Positions 9,945 to 19,530 of a stretch of DNA of 64,000 nt are shown here, piece after piece. The stretch is taken from the NCBI RefSeq assembly GCF_008254045.1, contig NZ_CP042425.1, positions 5,022,001 through 5,086,000 on the forward strand, in the 5' to 3' direction. Within the stretch, counting starts at the first letter, position 1. Each line of letters starts with the position of its first letter. A program made the translations under genes and the position numbers. The notes beneath the pieces are model-generated. The model made no database searches. It was not told the DNA's origin and was given only the letters and a program-made list of their open reading frames with translations. This DNA comes from Limnoglobus roseus. Lineage in GTDB: Bacteria; Planctomycetota; Planctomycetia; Gemmatales; Gemmataceae.

Positions 9945-12461
9945 ATGACGCATTACTTCGTTTCCGCCAACCTCTGGTTCACCGCCGGGTTGATCCTCAT
10001 CTTCGGCCTCGGTCCGTCCGCGAAATCGCACAGCTACGAGGGCATCTACGGGTACGGCACGTTCAACACGTTGGCCGCTTACGGCGGCGTTCTGGCCCTC
10101 TTTGTGGCGGCCCTCTGGAACTTGGCCCAGTGGCGGCGGACGCGAACGACGCCGCAGAATAGTGCGGTCTTGTTCGTCGGGGCCAACGTCTGGTTCGGGG
10201 CCGGGTTGATCCTCCTTCTCAGCCTCGGGCCGTCCCAAAACTCGCACAGCTACGAGTCGATCTTCGGGTATGGCAAAATCAACTCCCTCCCCGCCTACTT
10301 CGGCGTGTTCGCTGTATTTGCCGCCGCCTTCTGGAACTTTCGACAGTGGCGGAAGACGCGGACCGATCAGCCCGCCGTGCGACCGAGCGGAGTTTCCGTT
10401 CCCTACCCGCCACCGGGAAAGAGGGTGACATGGCCTCCGTTCGCGCTCGCCGGGGCAATCTTGGTGGGCGGCTTGCTGTTGATGTTCGTGCAGACCAGCG
10501 TTCAGACGATTCAACCACCCACGATGGTCGCACCCGCCACGAGGGTCGCGGTGCAGTCGATCGGTCAGCCAACGCCCACCCGACACTTCGAGGCTGACGA
10601 CGGGCAACAGTGGGCAGTCGAGCACCCGCAGCCCACTCCTGTCACGGCCCCACCGGCCGCGGTTCGCACGAGCGCGGGCCTGATGGTTCTCCCTATTTTC
10701 TTTGTCTTCCTGGCGGTCTTCTTTGCAGTGATTGCTCTTCAGCGAGCCAAAGTCGATCGTAAGCAGCCCGATCGGGTCATGGGGGAAGACGGTTGGATGC
10801 CGTTCCAGAAGCGGCGCGTGGCGGCGGCGGTGCCGATCGTTTGCACGATCATCGGGGTGGTGTTCGGGCAACTCGTGTTGCGCGACATCCGGAACGAACT
10901 CTACGATCGGGCGCTGCTGATCCTTCTGCTCTTTGCCGCTGGCGCGGTCGGGCTATCCCTCCGACTGAATCGGTGGGCGTACTCGGAATCGGTGGCCGAG
11001 CAAGTAGTGCCGCCCCCGCCTCCACCGTCCGCTGGTACGGCTCCGCCGCCGGTTGCCCGCACCTGCCCGAAGTGCCATGCCGTCCTCGCGGCCGACGCGC
11101 CGCAGGGGTTGTGCCCGCGTTGCCTGATGGCCGGGGCGTTCCAGTCGATATTGAACCCGAGTCGCACCGGGGCGTATGGGGGGGCGGTCGAACCGCCGAC
11201 GCCGGAGGAAGTGCAGGAACACTTCCCGAACCTGGAAATCGTTGGGCTTCTGGGGCAGGGCGGCATGGGGGCGGTGTACCAGGCGCGGCAGCCGAACCTC
11301 GACCGCACGGTCGCGCTGAAACTCATTCGGCCACGGGAGGATAACCCGATGTTCGCCGAGCGGTTCGTCCGCGAGGCGAAGGCGATGGCGAAGCTGTCGC
11401 ACCCCAACATCGTCCACATCCACGAGTCCGGCGAGGCGGGCGGGTCGCTATTCCTCATCATGGAATTCGTGGACGGCGTGACGCTCCGCGAAGCGATTCG
11501 CGCGAAGGCGATCCCGCCGGCCGAGGCGCTGAAGATCGTCGGCCAACTGTGCGACGCGCTGGAGTACGCGCACGGGCAGGGGGTGGTTCACCGCGACATC
11601 AAGCCGGAGAACATCCTGCTCGACCGGGCCGGTCGGGTGAAGGTCGTGGACTTCGGCCTCGCGAAACTGGCGACCGACAACGCGGTGTCACTGACGCACA
11701 CCCGGCAGGCGATGGGCACGCCGCACTACATGGCCCCGGAGCAGTGGGAGAAGCCGACGGAGGTCGACCACAGGGCCGATATCTATGCCCTGGGCGTGGT
11801 CATCTACGAGTTGCTGACCGGCGAACTGCCACTCGGCCGGTTCGACCCGCCGTCGGTGAAAGCCCACCTGGACGGCCGCATCGACGAGATCGTGCTGCGG
11901 TTGCTCGCGAAGGAGCCGGACCGCCGGTATCAGCACGCGAGCGACGTGCGGACGGCGCTGTTTCATTACGCTCAAGCGGTGGTACCCGTCGTGCGGGCGA
12001 CGAAACAGGGGCGGTCGAAGAAGGGTTTCTACGAGTACCGTTCGGAAACCGAATTCTTCGGCTGGCCGCTCGTCCACATCGTCAGCGGGATCGACCCGCG
12101 GACCGGGACGAAGCGGATCGCGAAGGGGTGGATCGCGCTCGGCGATGTCATGGCCATCGGCGTCCTTGCCCTCAGCGGCGTGTTCTCGGTCGGCGTCTTC
12201 GCGGTGGCCGGCGTTCTCGGGGTGGGACTGCTCGCCCTGGCGGGCGCGCTGGCCGCGGGCGGGGTGTCGGTCGGCGGGACGGCCCTCGGTTTCTTCTCGC
12301 TCGGCGGGGTCGCCCTCGGCTGGCTGGCGGTCGGCGGCGTGGCCGTCGGCAAGTTCGCGATTGGCGGCGCCGCGGTCGGCGACCACGTTCACAAGCGGGG
12401 CGGCGATTCGAAGTTCTGGGAAGAACTTCGCGACGATTTGACCGACCTGTTCAACGGGTGA
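9945..12461 (+). CDS. membrane Ser/Thr protein kinase with duplicated N-terminal unit
   Basis: The protein is 838 aa. Residues about 8-140 contain two copies of a 72-residue unit (NLWFTAGLI... and NVWFGAGLI...), each with a hydrophobic helix, a SHSYE segment and a second helix ending in QWRRTR or QWRKTR. More membrane segments lie near 165-185, 245-268 and 300-350. A short zinc ribbon (CPKC...CPRC, from about 374) precedes the kinase domain, about 431-690: glycine loop LLGQGGMGAVY, catalytic HRDIKPEN, DFG and APE. Residues about 733-815 are a Gly-rich hydrophobic repeat tail (xGGVAxG). The ATG at 9945, behind GAGG, is preferred over a GTG at 9909. It probably acts with the adjacent ECF factor. 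Confidence 0.92.
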   Translation: MTHYFVSANLWFTAGLILIFGLGPSAKSHSYEGIYGYGTFNTLAAYGGVLALFVAALWNLAQWRRTRTTPQNSAVLFVGANVWFGAGLILLLSLGPSQNSHSYESIFGYGKINSLPAYFGVFAVFAAAFWNFRQWRKTRTDQPAVRPSGVSVPYPPPGKRVTWPPFALAGAILVGGLLLMFVQTSVQTIQPPTMVAPATRVAVQSIGQPTPTRHFEADDGQQWAVEHPQPTPVTAPPAAVRTSAGLMVLPIFFVFLAVFFAVIALQRAKVDRKQPDRVMGEDGWMPFQKRRVAAAVPIVCTIIGVVFGQLVLRDIRNELYDRALLILLLFAAGAVGLSLRLNRWAYSESVAEQVVPPPPPPSAGTAPPPVARTCPKCHAVLAADAPQGLCPRCLMAGAFQSILNPSRTGAYGGAVEPPTPEEVQEHFPNLEIVGLLGQGGMGAVYQARQPNLDRTVALKLIRPREDNPMFAERFVREAKAMAKLSHPNIVHIHESGEAGGSLFLIMEFVDGVTLREAIRAKAIPPAEALKIVGQLCDALEYAHGQGVVHRDIKPENILLDRAGRVKVVDFGLAKLATDNAVSLTHTRQAMGTPHYMAPEQWEKPTEVDHRADIYALGVVIYELLTGELPLGRFDPPSVKAHLDGRIDEIVLRLLAKEPDRRYQHASDVRTALFHYAQAVVPVVRATKQGRSKKGFYEYRSETEFFGWPLVHIVSGIDPRTGTKRIAKGWIALGDVMAIGVLALSGVFSVGVFAVAGVLGVGLLALAGALAAGGVSVGGTALGFFSLGGVALGWLAVGGVAVGKFAIGGAAVGDHVHKRGGDSKFWEELRDDLTDLFNG

Positions 12462-12523
12462 GTTTCGTTGGCGAACGCACGTTCTGATCGGTACAATCAG
12501 ATCGAACTACCGGAGAGCCTGCC

Positions 12524-15133
12524 GTGACGTTTACCCCCTGGTTCGCCGCCCTCGTCGTGTCGGCGTTACAACCGAACGGCTTGCCCCAACACGCGGTCGC
12601 GCGGCTCGGGGCCAGCCCGACGCGGTTGGGCCAGGTGCAGATCGCCGTCTCCGCCGACAGCAAGCGGATCGTCACCGTCACGCCCGACGGACAGTGTCGC
12701 ATCTTCGACGCCGCCACGGGGCAACTGCTCGCCGGGCGGCGGCTGATCGAAAAGGCCGACCGCAACATGTACGGCGGCAACACCGGGTCCGTCGCCGGCC
12801 TCTCGGCCGACGGCAGCGTGGCCCTGTTGTTCGACGGCGAGGATTACTCCGCCCGGTCGATGCGGTTGATCGAAACCGATACGGGCAAGACCCGCCTGAA
12901 GTACCCCAGCCAGCAGGGGGGTAATACCTGGCTGGCCTCGGCGACCCTGTCCAGCGACGCGAAAAAAATCCTCGTCAACGAGTACGGCGTCGGCAACCCC
13001 CGCAACGTTATCGTGGACGTGGCGACCGGCACCAGCAAGTCCTTCGTAGAGCAGCCGAACGGCGGCGTCTTCATCGCCAGCGGCTTGATGCAGTTCAGCC
13101 CCGACGGCACGAAAATCCTCTTGCTCGACACGAACAACATCGGCGCGGGTACGCCGGTCAGCGGCACCTGTTACAACGCCGAGGACGGCAAGAAGCTCTG
13201 GACCGAGACCGTCGGCATGTACCCGGTCTTCACCGCCGATTCGAAGAGCGTGCTCGGGATCGGCGTGCCGAAGATGACCGGCCTCCGCGACGCCACGACC
13301 GGCAAAGAGGTGAAGGCGAACCTGCCGAAAGCCGCCGATGCCGTCGGGCTGCAGGTGCCGGGGCCGAACGACTTGGTGCTGTTCCCGATGCTCGCCGGGG
13401 AGTCGGTCGTCTGGAGCCTCAAGACCGGCAAGCAGGTGGCCCAACTGCCGACCGGCCGCCGCGGCAGCCACAGCGCGGTGGCGTTCGCGAAGGACGGCAG
13501 CTTCGTCATCACCGCCTACAACGGCCACCTCTGTCGGTGGGATTTGCCGAAGGGCGAGAAGGTCTTCGGCGACCCGTCCCCGCCCGGCCCGACCACCGGC
13601 GTCTCCCGGCTCGTCTTCTCGCCCGACGGCCAGAAGGTGTTCTGCCTCGGCGAAGGGGACGTGCCCGGCGTGTGGAACCTCACGGACAAGTCCTGGGCCG
13701 GTACGCCGCAGTTGGACAAGCCGAAGCCGCGCACCGACGCCGAGCATATCAACATATTCTTCGGCGGCACGATGGTCACGCAGAGCGTGGCCTACCCCGC
13801 GTCGGGGCCGCGGTTCCTGACCGGCGGCTTCAACGCCGGGATGGACGTCCGCGACGGTCTGACCGGCAAGACGCTCGTGACGCTGAAGGAAGGCAAGGAC
13901 AAGGGCGGGCAACCGTCCGCCGATTACCACTACGGCCAACTTTCGGCCGACGGCGCGACCGCGACGATCTTCAAGATGAACTACACCGGCAACCAGTCGA
14001 AGATGACCTTCGAAACCTGGGACGTGGGCAGCAAGGGCAAGGTCAACTTCACCGAGTTCACCATCCCGAACTACGCCTCGATGCCGGTCATCTCGCCGTG
14101 CGGCCGGTTCGCGATGCTCGGCGGGAAGGTCGTCGTCATCGCCTCGGGCAACTCGATGTTCAGCATCGTGAAGGGCCAGCAACCGCAGTACTACTATTAC
14201 GGCGGCAGCTCGACGTTCGCCAACGACGGCCGGCTGATGGCGACCAGCCAGAACGAAGCGATGATGCGCGGCGAGTCAAGCAGCCCCGGCACAATCCACG
14301 TCTGGGACGTGGTGACCGGCAAGGAACTGCGGAAGCTCGTCACGGGCTCGAACTCGAACGTGATCGCCTTCAGTCCGGACGACCGCCTCATCGCGTTCGC
14401 CGGGGCGAAGGGCGTACGGGTCTTTGACCTGTTCAACGGCGTGCAGGTGGCGTCCTTCCCCGTCACCGACATGCACATTCCGAACTACTACGAGGGGCTA
14501 GCCGCCGGGTCGCCGCTGGCGTTCACCCCGGACGGCCGCACCTTGGCGACGGGCCACCTCGACGGCACGGTCACGCTCTGGGCGGTGCCGAAGTTGGCGG
14601 ACGTCCCGGACCTGAAGGACGATCAGTTCGACAAGTTCTGGGACGGGCTCGCCGAGGAGCCGAAGACCGACCCGCGGGCGGACGTGTACCGGCTGATGAG
14701 CCACCCCGACGCGGCGATGAAGTTGCTGAACGCGAAGTTCGTCGCCCCGCCGCACAAGCCGATCGACGTGGACTTGGCCGCCGTCATCCGCAGCCTCGGC
14801 GCGCCGGCCTTCCCGGACCGGCTGACCGCGACGCGGAAGCTGCGGGAACTCGGCCCGCGGATCGCCCCCGCGCTGCACGAGGCCATTCGCACGACCGAGT
14901 CGGTCGAAGTCCGCGCGCGGGCGGAAGAACTGCTGGAGCAGATGAAGGCCGGGCCGCGGACGTATACGGCCGGCCCGGACCTGCGGGCGTCGCGGGCGAT
15001 CGAGGTGCTGGAACGAATCGGCTCGCCGGACGCCAAGAAGCTGTTGCAGGGCTGGGCGAACCACACCACGAACGTGCGGGTGGCCAACGACGCGGCCCTC
15101 GCGCTCGTTCGCATTGCCGCCGCCGGGAAGTGA
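12524..15133 (+). CDS. WD40-like propeller protein with C-terminal helical repeats
   Basis: The protein is 869 aa with a short hydrophobic N-terminus that may be a signal peptide. Most of it consists of degenerate beta-propeller blades marked by SPDGxK and xWDxxTGK patterns (for example FSPDGTKIL, FSPDDRLIAF, HVWDVVTGKEL). The last 120 residues are helical and HEAT-like (TATRKLRELG, RAIEVLERIGSPDAKKLL). Such proteins usually act as interaction platforms. The GTG at 12524 follows GGAG at a good distance. It lies 62 nt after the kinase and is followed almost directly by a paralogue with the same architecture, so kinase and propellers are probably linked in function (inference). Confidence 0.85.
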   Translation: MTFTPWFAALVVSALQPNGLPQHAVARLGASPTRLGQVQIAVSADSKRIVTVTPDGQCRIFDAATGQLLAGRRLIEKADRNMYGGNTGSVAGLSADGSVALLFDGEDYSARSMRLIETDTGKTRLKYPSQQGGNTWLASATLSSDAKKILVNEYGVGNPRNVIVDVATGTSKSFVEQPNGGVFIASGLMQFSPDGTKILLLDTNNIGAGTPVSGTCYNAEDGKKLWTETVGMYPVFTADSKSVLGIGVPKMTGLRDATTGKEVKANLPKAADAVGLQVPGPNDLVLFPMLAGESVVWSLKTGKQVAQLPTGRRGSHSAVAFAKDGSFVITAYNGHLCRWDLPKGEKVFGDPSPPGPTTGVSRLVFSPDGQKVFCLGEGDVPGVWNLTDKSWAGTPQLDKPKPRTDAEHINIFFGGTMVTQSVAYPASGPRFLTGGFNAGMDVRDGLTGKTLVTLKEGKDKGGQPSADYHYGQLSADGATATIFKMNYTGNQSKMTFETWDVGSKGKVNFTEFTIPNYASMPVISPCGRFAMLGGKVVVIASGNSMFSIVKGQQPQYYYYGGSSTFANDGRLMATSQNEAMMRGESSSPGTIHVWDVVTGKELRKLVTGSNSNVIAFSPDDRLIAFAGAKGVRVFDLFNGVQVASFPVTDMHIPNYYEGLAAGSPLAFTPDGRTLATGHLDGTVTLWAVPKLADVPDLKDDQFDKFWDGLAEEPKTDPRADVYRLMSHPDAAMKLLNAKFVAPPHKPIDVDLAAVIRSLGAPAFPDRLTATRKLRELGPRIAPALHEAIRTTESVEVRARAEELLEQMKAGPRTYTAGPDLRASRAIEVLERIGSPDAKKLLQGWANHTTNVRVANDAALALVRIAAAGK

Positions 15134-15140
15134 GACGCGA

Positions 15141-17618
15141 GTGCTGACGGCCGTTCTGCTGGTCGCCCTATTTCCGCTCGCCCCCGACCGCCCACTGGCG
15201 GCGTTCGGTCGGCACCCACTCCACGTCGGCCCCGCCGCCGTCGCCGTCAGCCCCGACGGCCAACGGATCTTCACCCTCTCGCCGGGCGGTATCGTTCGAA
15301 CCTTGGACGCCGCCGATGGGCGGGAGCTTTCCCGCGAATCGCCCGCCAATCCCGTAGCCGACCGCGTCCCACTCATCTCGGCCGATGGCACCCTCGCCGT
15401 CCTCTTGTCCCCAATGTCGTCGGGCCTCGAAATCGGTCGCGGGCTGGTGAACCGGCAGTGGGCCGCAATCGAAGAACGGCGTTCCACCCCCGAAGCTGTT
15501 GGCCTGTCCGGCGACGGTCAGGTTCTTGCGGCTGCCTTCCGCCACGATTCCGGCGTTACCCGCCTGCGGGTCGTGAAGGGATCGGGGTCGCTGCCGCGCC
15601 CCGTCGCCCCGATCGGCGGACACGCGCATGACCTCGCGCTGAGTCAGGCCGGCGACTGGCTGATCGCCCTGGCCCACGAGAGCGAGGGCGAGAAGAACCT
15701 GTTGAGTTCCCGCCCCTGTCAGTTGTTCGACGTGAGCACCGGCCTCACAATCTGGTCGCGCGACGAATCCTTCCGCCACGTTCTCATCACGGCCGACGAC
15801 CGGTACGCCGTCCTGACCGGCGGGTCCGCGAAGGTGCCGAACCGCGTGGTCGATCTACCGGACGGCGAACCGGCCCGCGACCGTACGCCGCCGAAGTTCG
15901 CCATCGTCGGCCCGCCGGTCGTCTCGGCGGACGGGCGAATGCTATACGCGGCTACCAGCGACTCGGTGGTGGCGTGGGATCTCGTCGCTGGTCGGGAGAA
16001 GTTCCGCCTGCCGGTGAAGGGCATCGAATCCCCGGTGCGGCGGATGGCCCTCTCGGCCGACGGCCGATTCCTGGTCACAAACTTCGACGGTCTGCGGAAG
16101 TGGGACGCCGCCACCGGGAAGCCACTTTTCGGCCCGCCCGCCACGGCCCACGCCGGCGCGGTGCGGGCCGTGCGATTTCACCCCGGCGGGCGGGAATTCG
16201 CGTCGCTGGCGTCCGACGGCAGCTTCGTCCGCTGGGACGTGGCGTCGGCGCGAGTGCTGGAGCGAATCGAGGGTCTGAAAGGCGACGACCTCCGCTTCGG
16301 CCCGCGGGGCTGGCAGGTGGTGGACTTCTCCGACGGCGTGCCGCGGCTGACAAGTACGCGAACCCGCACGCTCTCGCTGCCTCCAGTATGGCAGAAACAA
16401 CTGAAGGCCGCCGAGTATCGGCACACCGCAAGCTTTCTCTCCGCCGATGGCGAGACGGCCACGACGATCGTGTCTAGCATGCTGAAGGCCGAAGTCGTGC
16501 AGTTCACTTGGAAGGCCGTGACCGGCGAGCCGTTGACCCGAGAGGAATTGCCAGCGGGGGGCATCGGTCGTTGGGTCGCGGATGTGTCGCCCGATTCTCG
16601 CTGGCGCATCACGGGGCGAGGTATTTCTCACAGCCCGAACGGCGGGCCATCGGAGTCCTCGGCCGACGTCGTGCAAGTTCATAGGTCGCTGGGCAACGCC
16701 CTCGCCTCGCCGATCTTCATGACCGATCGGCAGGTCGCCGCGAGCATCATGACCCTTGCTGGCCTTGGCACGTTCGCAAACGGGGTCGTAGGCTCAGTAC
16801 CCGACACATATCGCTGTTTTGTGGTGGAATTGGCGTCGGTCCGGCCGATGTTTGACGCGGAAGTGGTCGGCGGCCGGTGGCACGTTATCAGCCCGGACGA
16901 CCGCTTTCTAGGCGTCGTCCGCACCCGCGAACTGAGTTTGGCGAGCCTCATTTCATCGTCCGACCCGCCGTCCATACTACCAATCGGGTACGTCAGACAC
17001 CCGGCCGCACTCGCCTTTGCCCCGGACGCCAGCCTCGTCGCAGTGGGCCGTGAGGACGGGGCTATCGAACTTTGGGCCGTGCCAAGACCAGATGTCCCCC
17101 CTCTGGTCGACGTGAAGTCGGTGTGGGACGCACTCGCACAGGCTGAGCCGCGGGTGGCCCGGCTGCTGATCGAACAACTCGTGCGGTCGCCGACGGCGGT
17201 GGGACTGCTGGCTGACAAACTGCCGGTCACCCCACCGCCGAAAGTGGACGACATCCCGGCCGTCATTGCGAAGCTCGATTCGCCGGTGTTCGCGGAACGC
17301 GACGCCGCCACGCGGACGCTCCGGGCACTCGGCCGACTGGCGAAGGTGGATCTGGAAGCGACGGTGAAGAAGACCGAATCGGTCGAACTCCGCCAGCGGG
17401 CCGAGGACTTGTTGAAGGCCGTCGCCGCGTCGGAGCGGTTCGTGCCGACGCCGGAATTGGTGCGGTACATTCGGGCGGTCGAAGTGCTGGAGCGTATCGG
17501 TTCGCCGGACGCCGTGAAGATGTTGGAGGCGCTCACCGTGCAAACCCGCGACAGCCGTCTGAGCGAGGAAGCGGCCGCCGCCCTCGCCCGGCTGAAACTG
17601 CGGGACGTACAGCCGTGA
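15141..17618 (+). CDS. second WD40-like propeller protein, paralogue of the preceding gene
   Basis: The protein is 825 aa from a GTG at 15141, 7 nt after the previous stop. It opens with a hydrophobic stretch (LTAVLLVALFPLAPD), then propeller repeats (AVSPDGQRIFTLSPGG, MALSADGRFLV, VRFHPGGREFASLASDGSF) and the same C-terminal helical module (TRTLRALG, RAVEVLERIGSPDAVKML). The shared sequence order shows a tandem duplication, while the blades have diverged strongly. A start upstream at 15114 would overlap the previous gene and add no conserved sequence. Confidence 0.82.
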   Translation: MLTAVLLVALFPLAPDRPLAAFGRHPLHVGPAAVAVSPDGQRIFTLSPGGIVRTLDAADGRELSRESPANPVADRVPLISADGTLAVLLSPMSSGLEIGRGLVNRQWAAIEERRSTPEAVGLSGDGQVLAAAFRHDSGVTRLRVVKGSGSLPRPVAPIGGHAHDLALSQAGDWLIALAHESEGEKNLLSSRPCQLFDVSTGLTIWSRDESFRHVLITADDRYAVLTGGSAKVPNRVVDLPDGEPARDRTPPKFAIVGPPVVSADGRMLYAATSDSVVAWDLVAGREKFRLPVKGIESPVRRMALSADGRFLVTNFDGLRKWDAATGKPLFGPPATAHAGAVRAVRFHPGGREFASLASDGSFVRWDVASARVLERIEGLKGDDLRFGPRGWQVVDFSDGVPRLTSTRTRTLSLPPVWQKQLKAAEYRHTASFLSADGETATTIVSSMLKAEVVQFTWKAVTGEPLTREELPAGGIGRWVADVSPDSRWRITGRGISHSPNGGPSESSADVVQVHRSLGNALASPIFMTDRQVAASIMTLAGLGTFANGVVGSVPDTYRCFVVELASVRPMFDAEVVGGRWHVISPDDRFLGVVRTRELSLASLISSSDPPSILPIGYVRHPAALAFAPDASLVAVGREDGAIELWAVPRPDVPPLVDVKSVWDALAQAEPRVARLLIEQLVRSPTAVGLLADKLPVTPPPKVDDIPAVIAKLDSPVFAERDAATRTLRALGRLAKVDLEATVKKTESVELRQRAEDLLKAVAASERFVPTPELVRYIRAVEVLERIGSPDAVKMLEALTVQTRDSRLSEEAAAALARLKLRDVQP

Positions 17619-17705
17619 AGAATTCGGCAGTCGGTCGCGGGATTGTGTGGTGAAATAGAATGACCCGAGCGCCGTCACTGAGATGACCCCGCGGAACCGC
17701 CGATC

Positions 17706-19409
17706 ATGACACCGACCCTTCTCGCTACCCTCGACCGGTTTATCAACCGTGTCCGCCGCCGCCTCTTCGGCGACCGCCTGCTGCACGCGGTCGGCGTCGG
17801 CCTCTCGGCCGGGCTGGCGGTCGGGCTGGTCTGGCTTCTCGCGGAACCGTGGTTGCTCGCCGCACCGCCGGACGGGTTGCGCTGGTGGGTGCTCTCCAGC
17901 GCGGCCGGCCTGGGGTTGATCGCCGGGGCAGGCTGGGCGTTCGTGGGTCGGCCGACACGGGAGGCGGCGGCTCTCGAACTCGATCGCCGCTTTGACCTCC
18001 GCGAGCGGGTGACAACTGCCCTGGGTCTTCAGCCCGACGAGCGCGAAACCTCCGCCGGGCAGGCGCTTTTGACCGACGCCTCGGCGAAGGTCGAGGGCAT
18101 CCGCGTCGGCGAGAAGTTCCCGATCCGCCCGCGGTGGTCGCTCGGCGGCGTGCCGGTGCTGGCTGCACTGATCGCGGCGGCCGTTTTCTTCTACCACCCC
18201 GACACGTCCTCCGCCTCCAACGACGAGAATCCCGCCGCCGCGGCCGCGGCCAAGAAGCTCGCGACGAAGGTGCCCGGCGACGCGGCCAAACTGCCGACGC
18301 AGCCGTTCACGAAACAAGTCGTCTCGGACCAACTCGACCGGAAGAAGTCGGCGGAGTTGCAAAAGCTCGAAGCCGAGTTGAACGCCACGATGGAAAAGTG
18401 GCGGCAGAACGAGCCGAAGGACGAACAACAGGCCCGCGAGAAGGTAACAGAACTGACCGCCCTTGAAGAGAAACTGAAGAAGTTCAAGGAGCAGGAGTAC
18501 CAGAAACTCAAACAGGCCGAGCGGCAACTTCAGCAACTCGACCGCCTAACCCGCGAGAAGGAGTTCGAGGACGGGCCGGCCAAGGAGTTCAACGAGGCGC
18601 TCTCGAAGGGCAACTTGAAGAAAGCGCAAGAGGACGTGGAGGAACTCCGCAAGAAGGCGAAGGAGCAAAAGCTCGACGCGAAAGACCTCGAACGGCTCGA
18701 CGGACAGTTGAAGGAGATGGCCAAACAACTCCGCGACGACAAACAGAACAAGGAGAAGGCCGACAAACTTCAGAAGAAGATCGACCAGGCCAAGAAGGAG
18801 GGCAAAGATGCCGAGGGCCTGGAACGCGAACTCGACCAACTGAAGGCCGAGATGAAGCAATCGGCCGAGCAGACGGAGAAACTCGCGGAGAAGATGGAGA
18901 AACTCCGCCAACTCGCCGAGAAGGGCGACCTCGAAGAATTGACCGAAGAACTTCAACAGATGGGCAGCCAACTCAAGGGGCTGGAGCAGGAGGTTCAAGA
19001 CCTGGAAGACGCGGACGACTTCCTGCAACGGCTCCGCGAGGAACTCGGCAAGGCGTGCAAGAAGTGCCAGGGCGAAGGGAAGAACGACGGCACGCCCAAG
19101 CCGAAGGACGACGCGGAGTGGACTCCGAACGGCAATCCCGGCCTGGGCAAACGCGGCGAGGACAAGGACGCGAAGACGAACAACAAGGATGAGCGAGTCC
19201 GCGGCCTGTTCGACAAGAACGGCCAGAAGCGGTACGCCGGGGCGGTGAAGGGGCCGTCGTTCACGAAGAAGTCGACCGTGGAACTCGACCAGCAAATCCA
19301 GCAAGCCGCCCAGGAAGCCCCGCAGGCGATGGACAGCCAGCAAGTGCCGAAGGAAGCCCAGGCCGGCGTGAAGGAATACTTCGAGAAGATCGGCGGCACG
19401 AAAAAGTAG
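17706..19409 (+). CDS. membrane-anchored coiled-coil protein
   Basis: The protein is 567 aa. Three hydrophobic segments near residues 26-48, 58-80 and 143-162 surround a short soluble part; the first 160 residues resemble the front of large bacterial membrane proteins of the DUF4175 kind (weak resemblance). From about 205 to 450 it is a highly charged, Lys/Glu/Gln-rich coiled coil, followed by one Cys pair (CKKCQGEG) and a polar tail. The coiled coil presumably extends into one compartment as a scaffold. The start at 17706 has only a weak ribosome site. Its direction and spacing fit the preceding WD40 genes, but a link is not shown. Confidence 0.75.
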   Translation: MTPTLLATLDRFINRVRRRLFGDRLLHAVGVGLSAGLAVGLVWLLAEPWLLAAPPDGLRWWVLSSAAGLGLIAGAGWAFVGRPTREAAALELDRRFDLRERVTTALGLQPDERETSAGQALLTDASAKVEGIRVGEKFPIRPRWSLGGVPVLAALIAAAVFFYHPDTSSASNDENPAAAAAAKKLATKVPGDAAKLPTQPFTKQVVSDQLDRKKSAELQKLEAELNATMEKWRQNEPKDEQQAREKVTELTALEEKLKKFKEQEYQKLKQAERQLQQLDRLTREKEFEDGPAKEFNEALSKGNLKKAQEDVEELRKKAKEQKLDAKDLERLDGQLKEMAKQLRDDKQNKEKADKLQKKIDQAKKEGKDAEGLERELDQLKAEMKQSAEQTEKLAEKMEKLRQLAEKGDLEELTEELQQMGSQLKGLEQEVQDLEDADDFLQRLREELGKACKKCQGEGKNDGTPKPKDDAEWTPNGNPGLGKRGEDKDAKTNNKDERVRGLFDKNGQKRYAGAVKGPSFTKKSTVELDQQIQQAAQEAPQAMDSQQVPKEAQAGVKEYFEKIGGTKK

Positions 19410-19420
19410 GCGGATTCTCC

Positions 19421-19447
19421 GCCGAGGGTGATGGAGACACCCTCGGC
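19421..19447 (+). terminator. hairpin after the coiled-coil gene
   Basis: A perfect 10-bp stem (19421-19430 with 19438-19447) with a 7-nt loop lies 11 nt after the stop codon at 19409. No T-run follows. It is probably a terminator or mRNA 3-prime stabiliser. Confidence 0.5.
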
Positions 19448-19530
19448 GAGAAATTGGTTTCAAATCGAACACTGGCATGTCTCGACCACCCCGGCCATAC
19501 TAAGGGGCAGTTCCCTGCGAGGGTCTCCCC

